64,000 nt of DNA, taken from NCBI GenBank assembly GCA_963724625.1, contig CAVRVO010000001.1, positions 62,001 through 126,000 of the forward strand, given 5' to 3'. Of this stretch, positions 9,447 through 20,294 are shown one piece after another; positions within the stretch are counted from its first letter, which is position 1; each line of letters opens with the position of its first letter. The translations under genes were made by a program, and so were the position numbers. The notes under the pieces are model-generated. The model did not search any database, was not told the origin of the DNA, and saw only the letters and a list, made by a program, of their open reading frames with translations. The DNA comes from DATBVX01 sp963724625. GTDB lineage: Bacteria; Pseudomonadota; Gammaproteobacteria; Steroidobacterales; Steroidobacteraceae.

Positions 9447-10091
9447 TTAGTTTCCGGGCGTCGCGATGTTGTTCTCGCCGGGGTTCACACCGGCGTGAGT
9501 CAGCAGATTCGTGAGCGCAGTCGCAGACTTGACCTGCATTTTTTCCATGAGCCGGCCGCGGTGGACTTTGACCGTCTTCTCGGTGGCAGAAAGTTGGTCT
9601 GCGATCTGCTTGTTCTTCATGCCCGTGATGACCAGGTCCATCACCTGTCGCTCGCGCGGCGTGAGGCGCTTTAGTAGCTCGAGCACGCGACGCCGCTCCG
9701 CGAGCTTCGTCCGGTCGGTTGCGTCTTTCGAGATTGCTTCGCTCACCGTCGCGACGAGCTCGGCCTTGCGCACGGGCTTGGGAAGGAAACTGATCGCACC
9801 CGCCCGCATGCCTTGCACGGTCATCGGCACATCCCCGCGTGCGGTGACAAAGACAATGGGGCGTGCGTACCCACGCGCACTTAGAACGCGCTGCAACTCC
9901 AGGCCGGTCATGTCCGGCATGACGAGGTCGGTGACGAGACACCCTGGAACTTCGGGGTCGTGAGCTGCGAGAAACTCGCTCGCGGACGTATAGGTACGAG
10001 TGGGATATCCCTCTGCTTGCAGCAATCGCGCGAGGGCCGTTACGACCGCTTCATCATCGTCCACCAGGAAAACGGTTGCCTTGGTATCCAT
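9447..10091 (-). CDS. FixJ-family two-component response regulator
   Basis: 214-aa regulator. The receiver domain (1-~120) has the acidic pair in FLVDDDEAV, phospho-acceptor D55 (LVTDLVMPD) and the conserved Lys in FLPKPV. The C-terminal LuxR/FixJ HTH follows (~145-205: LTPRERQVMDLVITGMKNKQ, then KTVKVHRGRLMEKM). Start chosen at 10091 because MDTKATVFLVDDD is the normal receiver N-terminus and an AGGGT lies 8 bp upstream; the open frame upstream to 10193 has no family support. It lies close to a single-domain receiver and a MASE1-PAS histidine kinase, which together look like a FixL/FixJ-type module. Confidence 0.9.
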   Translation of the reverse strand: MDTKATVFLVDDDEAVVTALARLLQAEGYPTRTYTSASEFLAAHDPEVPGCLVTDLVMPDMTGLELQRVLSARGYARPIVFVTARGDVPMTVQGMRAGAISFLPKPVRKAELVATVSEAISKDATDRTKLAERRRVLELLKRLTPRERQVMDLVITGMKNKQIADQLSATEKTVKVHRGRLMEKMQVKSATALTNLLTHAGVNPGENNIATPGN

Positions 10092-10293
10092 GCGGGTGAC
10101 CCTGAATGGCAATCGTCCGAGCCGTTCGTGGCAGATCCCTACTTTCGCTGAACCCCGTCTATTGTGAGCAGGATTATGTGACGAAATGACCACGTCCCGC
10201 TATATCCGGCGCGGATTAGCGAACGTGGACCCGTGCTGGCACGTGCCGCCCGAGCGGCTGCTCTCATCCAGGCTGATGGTCGGTCGGACGGGG

Positions 10294-10683
10294 TCAGCCG
10301 GCTTGGGCGAGAATTGCCGTATCTATCGCCGCCATCAGGTCGTCGCGGCGCAAGGGCTTGGTGAAGTAGGCACTAGCGCCGTCCGCCATGCATTGCGCGC
10401 GTAAAGTCGGCTGATCATGGGCGGTCATGACGATGACCGGGACCTCGATCTGCGAGTTCTTGAGTGCTCGCTGCACATCGCTGCCGGTCAGCTCGGGCAT
10501 CTGGAAGTCGAGTACCACGCAATCGGGAACGACTGTACGCAGCGAATTCAGAAACGTCTGACCGCTCTCGAAGACCATGACGTGGTAGAGCGATGAGGCT
10601 TGCAGCATTCGCGCGACTGCCAGGCGAACCGCCTGTTCGTCATCGACGACTGCAACGAGGTGCCGCGTATCCATGCCGTGCAT
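10294..10683 (-). CDS. Single-domain response regulator (CheY-like receiver)
   Basis: 129-aa stand-alone receiver with DDEQ, phospho-acceptor in CVVLDFQMPE (about residue 59 from the first Met) and FTKPLRRDD. There is no output domain. Start at 10683 has AAGGGG four to five bases upstream; the internal ATG at 10674 is spaced too far from it. It probably acts as a phosphate sink or protein-interaction regulator for the divergent histidine kinase at 10850, from which it is separated by 166 bp. Confidence 0.85.
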   Translation of the reverse strand: MHGMDTRHLVAVVDDEQAVRLAVARMLQASSLYHVMVFESGQTFLNSLRTVVPDCVVLDFQMPELTGSDVQRALKNSQIEVPVIVMTAHDQPTLRAQCMADGASAYFTKPLRRDDLMAAIDTAILAQAG

Positions 10684-10849
10684 TTGACCCCTTTGCAGCG
10701 CTGCTTGGGTAGTGGACTTACGTCGTACGGATTATCCCGAGCGTCTCCTACGCACTGTTCCGCAGGTGGTCACGATGTGAAAAATTGGTCGCGAACCCGC
10801 AATCGGGGCTAATCTGTGCCGCATTGCAGCTCACCGCAGCGAATGGATC

Positions 10850-13297
10850 ATGCCGGTCACGAGCGTAGTCGCGTCGGACGAGGTCGATAAGAGAAGCGAA
10901 CCGGGATTCACCCTGTCATTCCTGGCGCGTCAGCCGCTGCTCAGGAACATTCTCGCGCTCTGCCTGTTCGAGGCTGCGTTCTACGTTGCTTACCGTTACG
11001 CCATGGCGTTCAGCCATACGACGCCTTCGCCATTCTGGTTTCCGGACTCGATCCTGCTGTGCGCGTTGCTGCTGGTCCGGCCGCGCTGGTGGTGGCTGGT
11101 GCTACTCGCGCCGCTGCCAATTCGACTCTTCGTCGCAGTGCCTGCGGATACCCCGCTATGGTTCCTGTGGGCCACGTTCGCGATCGATTCCGGCAAGGCG
11201 CTGTTCACGGCAACGGCACTGAAGCATTTCATCCGTAACCCGATGCGATTCGAAACCGTGCGGGACTTTGGGGTGTACTGTCTTTTCGCAGTGCTGCTCG
11301 CCCCCGCGCTGTCCGCATTTGCCGGCGCCGCGGCGCGGCTCCCCCTCGGACAGGAGCTGTATTGGTCGGGTTGGGAGCAATGGCTGTTGGGAGATGCGCT
11401 CGCCAACCTGATCATCACTCCGGCCATTTTCTACTGGGTTGTGGGTGCTCGGGAGAATACGTCGATTGGTCCGGAGACTCGCTGGCTTGAAGGCGCATTG
11501 CTCATTGCCGGGTTGATTCTGACCTCCTACATCGCGTTCCAGAGTGAGGGAGGGGGGACTGCGTTCGCCGGGTCGCGCCTTTATGCGCCGGTGCCGTTTC
11601 TGTTCTGGGCAGCGATTCGCTTTGGTGTGCGGGGCGCCTCGGCGGCCATTTTGCTCCTTTCCTGTTTCGCGGTGGCCGCGGCCCTGCAAGGCCTTGGGAT
11701 CTTTTCCGGGCTCTCACCGGGCGAGAATGGAGCGGTACTTCAGCACTTTCTTGTGGTACGAGCCGCACCCCTCTATCTGGCCGCGGTGCTGATCGACCAG
11801 AAACAAGGTGTCGAACGGTCCCTGCGGGAAAGCGAGCGACGCTTTCGCACCATGGCTGACAGCGCTCCGGTGCTCATCTGGATGTCGGGTACCGACAGAG
11901 TGCGCGAGTTCTTCAATCGTGGCTGGCTCGAGTTTACCGGCCACACGCTAGAGCACGAGTGCCAGAACGGCTGGGAGCACGGCGTGCATCCGGAGGATCT
12001 GCCGCACTGTGTCGCTGCGCATGACTCGTCACTCCAGGCCCGTGTGCCCTACGAGGCAGAGTACCGGCTGCGCCACCACGACGGCGACTATCGCTGGATC
12101 CTGGACAAGGGGGTTCCACGCTACGCCCCGAATGGCGCGTTCCTCGGGTATATCGGCACCGCGCTCGACATCACGGATCGCCGTCGCAATGAAGCTGCTT
12201 TGCGCGCCAGCGAGACGCGGTATCGTGAAGTCGTCGAGAGTCAGACCGGGTACGTGTGCCGTTTTCTGCCCGACACAACACTCACGTTCGTCAACGAAGC
12301 GTATTGCCGCTCGTGCGGACGCGAGCGGGAGCAATTGATCGGCACGAAATTACTGGATCTGATGCCGGAACGAGTCCGCACTCTGGTGCGCATTCAGGTT
12401 GAGTCAGCGGCGTTGCTGCGAGGACCGTGCGACTGGGAGCAAGAGGCGACGCTTCCCGATGGGAGCATCTGCTGGCAGCACTGGGCGTTTCACGCCATCT
12501 TCAATGCGGACGGGCAGGTCGATGAGTTTCAGGCCATTGGACACGACATCACAGATCGCAAGAGGGCCGAAGAAGCGACTCGCAATCTCGCCCACGCGAC
12601 GCGCCTTGCGGTGGTTGGAGAGCTGACCGCAATGATTGCCCACGAGGTGAACCAGCCCCTGTGCGCCATTCTCAGCAATGCAGAAGCGGCTGAGACCCTG
12701 CTGACCTTGAAGGAGCCGCCCCTGCCTGAAGTCGGCCGGATACTGGCTGAGATCTGCAAAGAAGATCTGCGTGCCAGCGAGGTGATCCGTCGGATCCGTG
12801 GGTTGGTGCGCAACCGCGACATTCAGATGCAACCGCTCGATCTCAACGAAGTGGCGTCCGGCGTGCTGCAACTGGTGGCGAGCGATGCCAAGCGGCGGCG
12901 GGTTCACCTGCGCAGTGAATTGACCTCCGGATTACCGCTGGTGTCTGCGGACCGTACCCATATAGAGCAGGTACTGCTGAACCTGATCGTCAACGGCATG
13001 GACGCGATGCAGAACACCCGCGAGTCGGCGCGCGAGCTCACGGTGGCCACGAGGCGCAATGGCGATGACACGGTCGAGGTCGGCGTGAGCGATCGCGGTA
13101 GCGGCATACCGACCGACAAGATGTCGCGCATTTTCGAATCCTTCTTCACCACCAAGCCAGACGGCATGGGGCTGGGACTGCCCATCGCCCGCTCGATCAT
13201 CGAAGCCCATCGCGGACGGATCTGGGCGGAAAGCAGCCCGGGCGGCGGCGCGACGTTTCGATTTACTGTGCGCACCGTCGAAGCGCGCAACTCCTAA
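10850..13297 (+). CDS. MASE1-PAS-PAS sensor histidine kinase (FixL-like)
   Basis: 815-aa inner-membrane kinase. Residues ~30-320 form a MASE1 multi-helix sensor (SPFWFPDSILLCALLLVRP is typical). Two PAS/PAC domains follow (~330-450 and ~460-575, both ending in DITDRxR). The HisKA dimerisation domain has the phospho-accepting H598 in IAHEVNQPLCAILS, and the HATPase domain shows the N-box LLNLIVNGMDAM (~705-716), DRGSGIP, FFTTKPDGMGLGL and GGGATFRFTV. No receiver is fused, so it needs the nearby separate regulators at 9447-10091 and 10294-10683. The signal it senses is unknown; no haem-binding residue pattern is obvious. Confidence 0.9.
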   Translation: MPVTSVVASDEVDKRSEPGFTLSFLARQPLLRNILALCLFEAAFYVAYRYAMAFSHTTPSPFWFPDSILLCALLLVRPRWWWLVLLAPLPIRLFVAVPADTPLWFLWATFAIDSGKALFTATALKHFIRNPMRFETVRDFGVYCLFAVLLAPALSAFAGAAARLPLGQELYWSGWEQWLLGDALANLIITPAIFYWVVGARENTSIGPETRWLEGALLIAGLILTSYIAFQSEGGGTAFAGSRLYAPVPFLFWAAIRFGVRGASAAILLLSCFAVAAALQGLGIFSGLSPGENGAVLQHFLVVRAAPLYLAAVLIDQKQGVERSLRESERRFRTMADSAPVLIWMSGTDRVREFFNRGWLEFTGHTLEHECQNGWEHGVHPEDLPHCVAAHDSSLQARVPYEAEYRLRHHDGDYRWILDKGVPRYAPNGAFLGYIGTALDITDRRRNEAALRASETRYREVVESQTGYVCRFLPDTTLTFVNEAYCRSCGREREQLIGTKLLDLMPERVRTLVRIQVESAALLRGPCDWEQEATLPDGSICWQHWAFHAIFNADGQVDEFQAIGHDITDRKRAEEATRNLAHATRLAVVGELTAMIAHEVNQPLCAILSNAEAAETLLTLKEPPLPEVGRILAEICKEDLRASEVIRRIRGLVRNRDIQMQPLDLNEVASGVLQLVASDAKRRRVHLRSELTSGLPLVSADRTHIEQVLLNLIVNGMDAMQNTRESARELTVATRRNGDDTVEVGVSDRGSGIPTDKMSRIFESFFTTKPDGMGLGLPIARSIIEAHRGRIWAESSPGGGATFRFTVRTVEARNS

Positions 13298-13324
13298 AGT
13301 TCACGCCCGCACTGAGCGACGCGC

Positions 13325-16172
13325 TCACGCGCTGTCGTCCGTTTTGCTACCGAGCGCCTGACTCAGGCTGTGCTTAGCGGAAAGCACATCACTCCACCGA
13401 TCGCCAGTCTTCGCCAAACGCTTCAGTGCATTGGCGATCGTGAAGTCGGTGGGCTCGGCCGCTTCGAGCTCTTCCCAGGTCAGGGGCATTGAGACGGGCG
13501 CGCCGGGGACGCCGCGCGGTGAGTAGGCGCTGTTGAGGGTTTTTCCGCGCACATTCATGTTGTAGTCGATGAAGATCTTGCCGGTGCGCTTCTCGACCGA
13601 CCACTCCATCGTGATGTCCTTCGGGTGCTCGCGCATCAGGTGCCGGCCCACCATCTCGCAGATCTTGCGCGCCTCATCGAAGTTCACCGTGCGCTCGATC
13701 GGAACGAACACGTGAAGGCCGGTCTTGCCTGAAGTCTTGACCACCGCATCGAGTGTCATCTCGCGTAGCAACTCGCGCAGCCAGAAGGCGACGCGCCGGC
13801 CCATCGCGAAGCCTTTCTTGTTGAGCTCGGGCTCCGCGCCTTTCGCTTCCTTACCCGAGTAGATGTACGGGTCGATGTCGAAGACCAGATAGTCCGGGAA
13901 GTTGAGCACCGAGGACTCGAGCGCTTCGATCGAGCTGGAGAAATCCTCGGTTTGGGCGGGCGTGTCCGCTCCAGGCGTGTAGCGCGAATGCCAGACATGA
14001 AACTCGAGTGTGCCGACCTGGCCGAGCCAGAGGAGCGACGGCAGGTTGTTGGCGACCACGTAATCGTGCCGCTCGTCCTTGTGCTCGGAGAAGACGGTGA
14101 CGCTGTCGACGTAGTCCGGTTTCGCCTGGCTCCAGTGCTTTTGAAAGAAGCGCTCGCCGTTGATGCCCTCGGGCATGCGGATCATCGTGAGCGGCCGGTC
14201 CTGAAGATGCGGCAGCATGTAAGGTGAGACGCCGGCGAGATAACGCAGCAGATCGCGCTTGGTCACCGGCTTGACCTTCTTGTCGCCGGGCCAGTATTCG
14301 CGATCGAGATTGGTGAGACGGACCTTGGCGCCGCTGATGTCGAGATCGAGTCGGTTCGGCTTCTGTTCGAGCTGCTCGAGGGCCGAGTCGATGTCGTCCT
14401 GAGATGGAGAGCGATCGGTCGGGTCGGTTTCCGCGCGACTTTTCGCGCCAGCGCCGCTCGCTCGAACCCGACCTCCGCGAGCGCTCTTGGCCGTGGCGGG
14501 CGTTCGCGCCATCCTCCGCATTGCGAGCGCGGCTGCCGCCGTTCGCTCGCCCGCCGCCGTTGCCTTTGCCGATCTGCTCGGGGCCGCTGCGCACATCACC
14601 CGGCTTGATGTCATCTCGCAGTCTCAGGAATACAGGCGCGCGCAGATTGCCGTCGGGCGTGAAGCTGGCGAAGTTCACTTCAGCGACGAGCTTGGGTTCG
14701 ATCCAGGTCGTCGGGCGGTGCAAATCGGGCTTTTCAACAAAGGGAGGCGTCTTGCGCGTCAGCTTGGCGACGCGCGCGCGAAGGTCTGCGAAAGTCCTCT
14801 CATCGAGACCCGAGCCGACGTGACCGACATAGCGAAAATCTTTCTTGTCCCAGTAGCCGAGGAGGAGGGCGCCTAACGGCTCGCGCGCGCCCTTGCCCTT
14901 GGTGTAGCCGCCCACGACGAATTCCGCGCTCTGCACGGCTTTGATCTTCTGCCATGCACTCGAACGCCGACCGGGCTGGTAGATGCTGTCCTTGCGCTTC
15001 GCCACGATTCCCTCCAGACCTCTGTCCATCGCGGCGGCATAAAGTTTCTCGGCATCGTCGGAAACATGGACGAGCTGGATGTGAGCGGAGGGCAGGAGGC
15101 ACTGGGCAAGGTAGCGCCGCCGATCGACATAGGGTGAGCCGCGCAGGTTGAGCCCCGCGAAGTGCAGCAGATCGAAGCAGACGTACGCCACAGGTGTCGT
15201 AGCTCGCCCCTCGGTGATCTCCTTTTCGGTCTTGAGCTGGGCACGGTTCTGCAGCGCGTTGAACGAGGGTACGCCCGTGTCGTCGAAGGCGACGACTTCG
15301 CCATCCAGCACCATCTTGTCGATCGCCTGCGTCGCCAGTTCGGAGGTGATCTCGGGAAACTGCGCGGTGTAGTCGATTCCATTGCGCGATTGCAGGCTCA
15401 CCTTGCCGTCGCTCACGAACGCGATGACGCGATAGCCATCGAGCTTGGGTTCATAGAGCCACTTCGAATCCGAGCGCGCTTCATCGCCGATTTCGGCGAG
15501 CATCGGAGACAGGGTCTTGGGAACGGACTCGCTCGGACCCGCGGGTGCGAGGATCGACGCATCGAGCCGTGGCGGCAAGTGAGTTGGCGTGATGTCATCG
15601 AGCGAGTAATCCGAGAGCACCGATCGTGAGCGTGCCAGCACATCGTTCGCTTGCACGAACCGATCCCTGTGCTTGATCAGCAGCCATTGCTTCGTCAGTC
15701 GCGTGCGCACCAGGGTGTAGGAGCCTTTAAGCTTCGCACCACGCAGGAAGATGCTCAGCTTGCCATCCTTGAGCTCCTTTCTGAGCCGCTCCTCCGCCTC
15801 GCGCCGATCACTGAAGGAATACTTCTCACCTTCGTCAGGCGAGTACACGCCGCAGTCCCAGACGATCACATTGCCTGCGCCGTATTCCTTCGCCGGGATG
15901 ACGCCTTCGAACGAGGCGTACTCGAACGGATGATCTTCGACTTCGACCGCGAGACGTTTGTCCACGGTATCGGTCGACGGCCCCTTCGGCACCGCCCACG
16001 ACTTGAGTACCCCATCGAGCTCCAGCCGGAAATCGTAGTGCAACTGTCGCGCGGCATGTTTCTGGATCAAGAAGAGCAACGGGCCACGGCGCGAAACAAT
16101 CTTCGGCGCGGGCTCCGGCGTGCGCGTGAATTTGCGTTTGGCAGCGTAGCGATCGAGAGCGCGTTTGTTCAC
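13325..16172 (-). CDS. ligD: DNA ligase D (PE-ligase-polymerase), one frameshift in the LIG-POL linker
   Basis: Non-homologous end-joining enzyme, about 948 aa after correction. Domain order is 3'-phosphoesterase (~1-190: LIQKHAARQLHYDFRLELDG, SWAVPKGPS), ATP-dependent ligase (~220-530, nucleotidyl Lys243 in YEPKLDGYR, EGIVAKRKDS), then primase/polymerase (~630-930: YLAGVSPYMLPHLQDRPLTM, HVFVPIERTV, FIDYNMNVRG). GTG at 16172 is the likely start; the ORF extension upstream is unsupported. The polymerase half is in a different frame from the first two domains. The break lies in the variable Arg/Ala-rich linker (about 14450-14600) and the span equals 3n+1, consistent with one inserted base. The Ku partner is not in the window. 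Confidence 0.9.
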
Positions 16173-16362
16173 GGGTCCGTTCCCGTTGGTGCAAAACCCG
16201 GCAATTCGGTGCGACCCGGTTGGTAGTGTGGGTGTACCGCTCTTAGACCACACAATATCATCATGTTCCGGAGCATCTTCAAACCGCCGGCCACTTCGTT
16301 GTTGCGCACGATCTCGATGTATATTGAATCATGACCGGTGTCCTCCAGTTGCCTCATCGTCG

Positions 16363-17391
16363 ATGAGGGCTGTCTTCTACGATCAATTCGCACAGCCACT
16401 CCGGGTTCAGGAGGTGGCTGATCCCGCGCCGGCGGACGGCGGCGTCGTGATCAAGGTGGAGGCAACGGGACTGTGCCGCAGCGATTGGCACGGCTGGATG
16501 GGACACGACCCTGACATCGTGTTGCCGCACGTCCCTGGCCATGAACTCGCCGGGACCGTTTGCGCGGTTGGCAAACAGGTAGTCCGTTGGGGGGTAGGTG
16601 ATCGGGTCACTGTCCCCTTCGTCTGCGGATGCGGTCACTGCCCGGAGTGTGAGTCGGGCAATCCCCAGGTTTGCCCGAACCAGTTCCAGCCGGGCTTCAC
16701 GGCCTGGGGATCGTTCGCCGAACAGGTGGCGGTCAATTACGCCGATATGAATCTGGTGGCACTTCCCGAATGGCTCGACTCTGCGACCGCGGCTTGCCTG
16801 GGCTGCCGCTTTGCGACCTCCTTCCGCGCGGTCGTTGATCAAGGGCGCGTGAAGGCGGGCGAGTGGCTTGCTGTCCATGGCTGTGGTGGCGTCGGTCTGT
16901 CCGCGATCATGATTGCGAACGCGCTCGGCGCGAAGGTGATTGCGATCGACCTCGGCGAGGAGAAGCTCGCGTGTGCACGCACGATGGGCGCGTGTGCGAC
17001 GGTCGATGCACGGTCAGTTGCTGATGTGCCGGCCGCAGTCCATGAAATCAGCAAGGGAGGCGCGCATGTCTCGATCGATGCGCTCGGACATCCGACGACC
17101 TGCGTGAATTCCATCGCCAGCCTGAGACGGCGCGGCAGACACGTGCAGGTCGGACTTATGCCGGAGGGCGCCACGCTTCCGATGAGCAGGGTCATCGCGC
17201 ATGAGCTGGAACTCGTCGGCAGCCATGGCATCCAGGCTTCCCGCTACGGCGCCCTGCTGGAAATGATCCAAGGCGCTAAGCTCGATCCAGGCAAGCTCAT
17301 CACCCGGCGCATCAGGCTCGACGAGGTTCCGGCGGCCCTCATGGGGATGGCGAGCTTTGAGGGTGTCGGGATTACAGTGATCTCTCCCTGA
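16363..17391 (+). CDS. Zinc-dependent alcohol dehydrogenase (MDR superfamily)
   Basis: 342-aa medium-chain dehydrogenase, NAD(P)-dependent. The catalytic zinc site is seen in GLCRSDWHGW and GHELAG, the structural zinc cysteines in CGCGHCPECESGNPQVC, and the Rossmann motif in VHGCGGVGLSAIMIA. Start set at ATG 16363 (MRAVFYDQFAQPL), the normal family N-terminus; the frame is open further upstream but unsupported. It is divergent from ligD and just upstream of the DUF885 lipoprotein gene. The substrate is unknown. Confidence 0.9.
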   Translation: MRAVFYDQFAQPLRVQEVADPAPADGGVVIKVEATGLCRSDWHGWMGHDPDIVLPHVPGHELAGTVCAVGKQVVRWGVGDRVTVPFVCGCGHCPECESGNPQVCPNQFQPGFTAWGSFAEQVAVNYADMNLVALPEWLDSATAACLGCRFATSFRAVVDQGRVKAGEWLAVHGCGGVGLSAIMIANALGAKVIAIDLGEEKLACARTMGACATVDARSVADVPAAVHEISKGGAHVSIDALGHPTTCVNSIASLRRRGRHVQVGLMPEGATLPMSRVIAHELELVGSHGIQASRYGALLEMIQGAKLDPGKLITRRIRLDEVPAALMGMASFEGVGITVISP

Positions 17392-17410
17392 CGACGATTT
17401 GGAGAAGGCC

Positions 17411-19205
17411 GTGTACGTCCGTAATGCGTGGTCGTTGGCTGGGTGCGCGTCGCTTCTGGCGTTGCTGGTTGGCTGTGCCCCTCAGCCGCAGCCTGCAGCT
17501 AATGCAAATTCCGACGCGGGCGAGGCTCTGCATCAATTGTTCGCCGACGAGTGGAGCACGCGGCTACGCGATGACCCACTGTTCGCGACTGCTTCGGACG
17601 TTCACGACTACGACGACCGCCTGCCCGCGGTAACGCCTGCGGATTTCGCGCGGCGCCTCGAACAGGATCGCGGCTATCAGCAGCGCCTTGTGGCGATCTC
17701 GCGCACCGCGCTCAGTCACGAGGACCAGGTCAACTACGACCTGTTCGAATTCGTCCTGAAGCATCGCATCGCGCTCGCGCCCTTCAAACCATGGCGTATT
17801 CCACTTACCAGCGATGAAGGCTTTCACATCGACGTCATGCGCATGGCCGTCGGCGTCAGGATGAACAGTGCGCATGACTACGAGAACTACATCGCACGAC
17901 TGCACGCGATTCCGCCTTACTTCGAGCAGCAGACCGGGAACCTGCGCCAGGGGATGGCGGATGGTTTCACGCTGCCGGCCGTGATCCTGCCGGGCATCAT
18001 CAAAGTAGTGGAGGGCCAGCAATATGCTTCGGCAGAAAAGAGTCCCTTCTGGGAGCCCTTCACGCGTTTCCCCGACACGATCAGTGCCGCCGACCAGGAA
18101 CGGCTGAAGACGGCAGCGCGCGGCGCCATCGAGAGCGACGCGATTCCCGCCTATCGACATCTGCTCGAGTTCTTCAGCAAGGAGTACCTGCCAGGGGCGC
18201 GCCAGACCATCGGCGCCAGTGATCTGCCGGAGGGCAGAGGCGTACTACGACGCCCTGGTGCGTTATTTCACCAATCTCGAGGTGACGCCCGACCAGGTGC
18301 ACGAGATCGGCTTAGGCGAAGTCGCGCGCATCCGTTCCGAGATGGAGACGGTGATCCGCCAGACCGGCTTCAAGGGCGATTTCGCGGCGTTCCTCAAGTT
18401 CCTGCGCACCGATCCGCGGTTCTACGCACACACGCCCGACGAGTTGCTCAAGGATGCGTCCTACATCGCCAAGCAGATCGACGGCATCCTGCCCGGATAT
18501 TTCGGCAAGCTGCCGCGCCTGCCCTACAGCGTGCAGCCAGTGCCCGCGGAGCTCGCGCCGAACTACACCGGCGGTCGCTATTCACCGCCGCCCATTGGCG
18601 GCAACAAGGGTGGTGAGTTCTGGGTCAACACCTACGCGCTCGAAAAGCGGCCCCTCTACGTGCTGACCGCGCTCGCGCTGCACGAGGCGGTGCCAGGCCA
18701 TCATCTGCAGGGCTCGCTGGCGCGCGAGCTGGAGAACGTGCCGCCGTTTCGGCTCGACCTCTATCCGCACGCGTTCGGTGAAGGCTGGGGGCTGTATTCG
18801 GAGAAGCTCGGCAAGGAAATGGGCATGTACAAGACGCCCTACGATGAGTTCGGCCGGCTTACATACGAGATGTGGCGCGCGTGCCGGCTCGTGGTCGATA
18901 CCGGTATGCACGCCAAGGGCTGGTCACGCGACCGCGCCATGGAATATCTCGCGAGCAATACGGCGCTGTCGCTGCACGAAGTGCGCACCGAGACCGACCG
19001 CTACATCGCGTGGCCGGGCCAGGCGCTCGCATACAAGATGGGGGAGCTCAAGATCCTCGAGCTACGCGCCAAGGCACACGATGCGCTCGGCGAGCGCTTC
19101 GACCTGCGCGCTTTCCATGATGCGGTGCTGGAGAACGGCGGCGTGCCGCTGCCGATCCTCGAGCACCAGATCGACGAGTACATCGCAGCCGCACAAAAGA
19201 AATAG
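17411..19205 (+). CDS. DUF885 family putative lipoprotein (metallopeptidase-like), frameshifted
   Basis: About 597 aa after correction. Start GTG 17411 is preferred over TTG 17399 because GGAGAAGG at 17401-17408 precedes it. The N-terminus is a lipoprotein signal (lipobox LLVGC, Cys at about residue 22). The protein then matches the DUF885 family, whose members carry an HExxH-like site; here ALHEAVPGHHLQG, later GEGWGLYSEKLG and ENGGVPLPILE. The frame breaks at 18239/18240, where one extra G turns GRAYYDALV into an out-of-frame tail; the second half is open from 18219 to the stop at 19205. Likely a periplasmic or envelope peptidase; substrate unknown. Confidence 0.85.
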
Positions 19206-19628
19206 TCTCGTACCAGGATCGATGTCGCTGGCGGGTCTACGCGCCCCGATTCGACGCCCGATGTCCGCAGGCGCGCGATCGAAAACGTGTCAGCGCGCGC
19301 GCCAGGAGCAGCTGCGACAAGAATGCGTCTGCGACGTCCGGCATCGATTCGCCCCGCGGCTCGACGAATCTGTCGCGTAGCTTTTCGTCCGCCCCTCGAA
19401 CAGTGAGGGGGGGTATTGGCATGCTCCTGAAGAGCAAGTACGCGATACCGGAACCTTTCATGAGCCACTCCCGTTGGATATTGACCGTCACTCCATTCTT
19501 TAAGACGCACCTGCTCGGACAAACCCGCCAGCCTTTGGTGCGGACCAGGGGGATTTGATCGCCGCTGGCGTCTTTTGAGGTGCTTTTCCGTCTTATCCGG
19601 TGGGCAAGCAAACAAAGGTAGCGAGAAT
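19206..19628. other. Intergenic region with a small hairpin, no supported gene
   Basis: 423 bp between the DUF885 gene and the sigma factor. A 6-bp stem (CCCCTC 19392-19397 with GAGGGG 19405-19410) is visible but lacks a following T-run on the plus strand. A 124-codon minus-strand frame (19237-19611) shows no recognisable domain and no good ribosome site. The promoter of the sigma/kinase operon should lie in the last ~100 bases. Confidence 0.5.
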
Positions 19629-20294
19629 ATGTCAGCGGTATTGAAGTTCAGGCCGAAGTCGAACGCCTCCCGCGCTTCCCTATTGGGGCCGGCAAGGGCA
19701 GACTGCCCTGTAAAACAGTTGAACGGAGTGCGGGGAGCTCACGTGACAGCTGAACCGGGCAACCCAAGTCCCACGGCGGAGAGCGCGGACGCGCGCGTTG
19801 ACCTTTTCACTGTCCTGTATGCGCAGCTGCGGCAGATCGCCCAAAGTGCTCTGCGCCGCAGCGGCCCGGTGCTCTCGGTCAGCCCAACTACGCTCCTGCA
19901 CGAGGCCTACTTGAGAATGTCTGGTCGCGAGGGCCCGCAGTTCGCCGATCGCGGGCGCTTCATGGCGTACGCCTCGCGTGCGATGCGCAATATCGTCATC
20001 GACTTCGTCCGCGACCGGCAGGCTCTGAAACGTGGCGGAGCCTTCGAGATCACCTCCATACCGACCGAGGCGCCAGAGTTTGCCGTGGATGAGCCGGAGC
20101 TCAAGCGCATCAGCGATGCGCTGGATGAGCTGGCAACGGTAGATGCAGCGTTGGCCGAGCTGGTCGACCTGAAGTTCTTCTGCGGCTTTTCATTCACCGA
20201 GATCGCGGCGATGCGCGCGTGTTCAGAACGCAGCGTGCAGCGCGATTGGAACAAGGCGCGCCTCTATCTGCACGACGTGTTGCGCGAGTCGTGA
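19629..20294 (+). CDS. ECF-type RNA polymerase sigma factor (PF07638-like)
   Basis: 221-aa ECF sigma factor of the group found beside Ser/Thr kinases. Region 2 is visible as LLHEAYLRMSG, FMAYASRAMRNIVIDFVRDR; region 4 as LVDLKFFCGFSFTEIAAMRA and CSERSVQRDWNKARLYL, which binds -35 elements. Start at ATG 19629 (MSAVLKFRPKS); upstream codons have no support. Its stop overlaps the GTG of the kinase gene by four bases (GTGA at 20291-20294), so the two are translationally coupled and the kinase probably controls the sigma factor by phosphorylation. Confidence 0.88.
   Translation: MSAVLKFRPKSNASRASLLGPARADCPVKQLNGVRGAHVTAEPGNPSPTAESADARVDLFTVLYAQLRQIAQSALRRSGPVLSVSPTTLLHEAYLRMSGREGPQFADRGRFMAYASRAMRNIVIDFVRDRQALKRGGAFEITSIPTEAPEFAVDEPELKRISDALDELATVDAALAELVDLKFFCGFSFTEIAAMRACSERSVQRDWNKARLYLHDVLRES

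Noticed and set aside
19237..19611. 124-codon minus-strand frame between DUF885 and the sigma factor
   Set aside because: No recognisable domain, no ribosome site, and amino-acid composition typical of GC-rich shadow frames.
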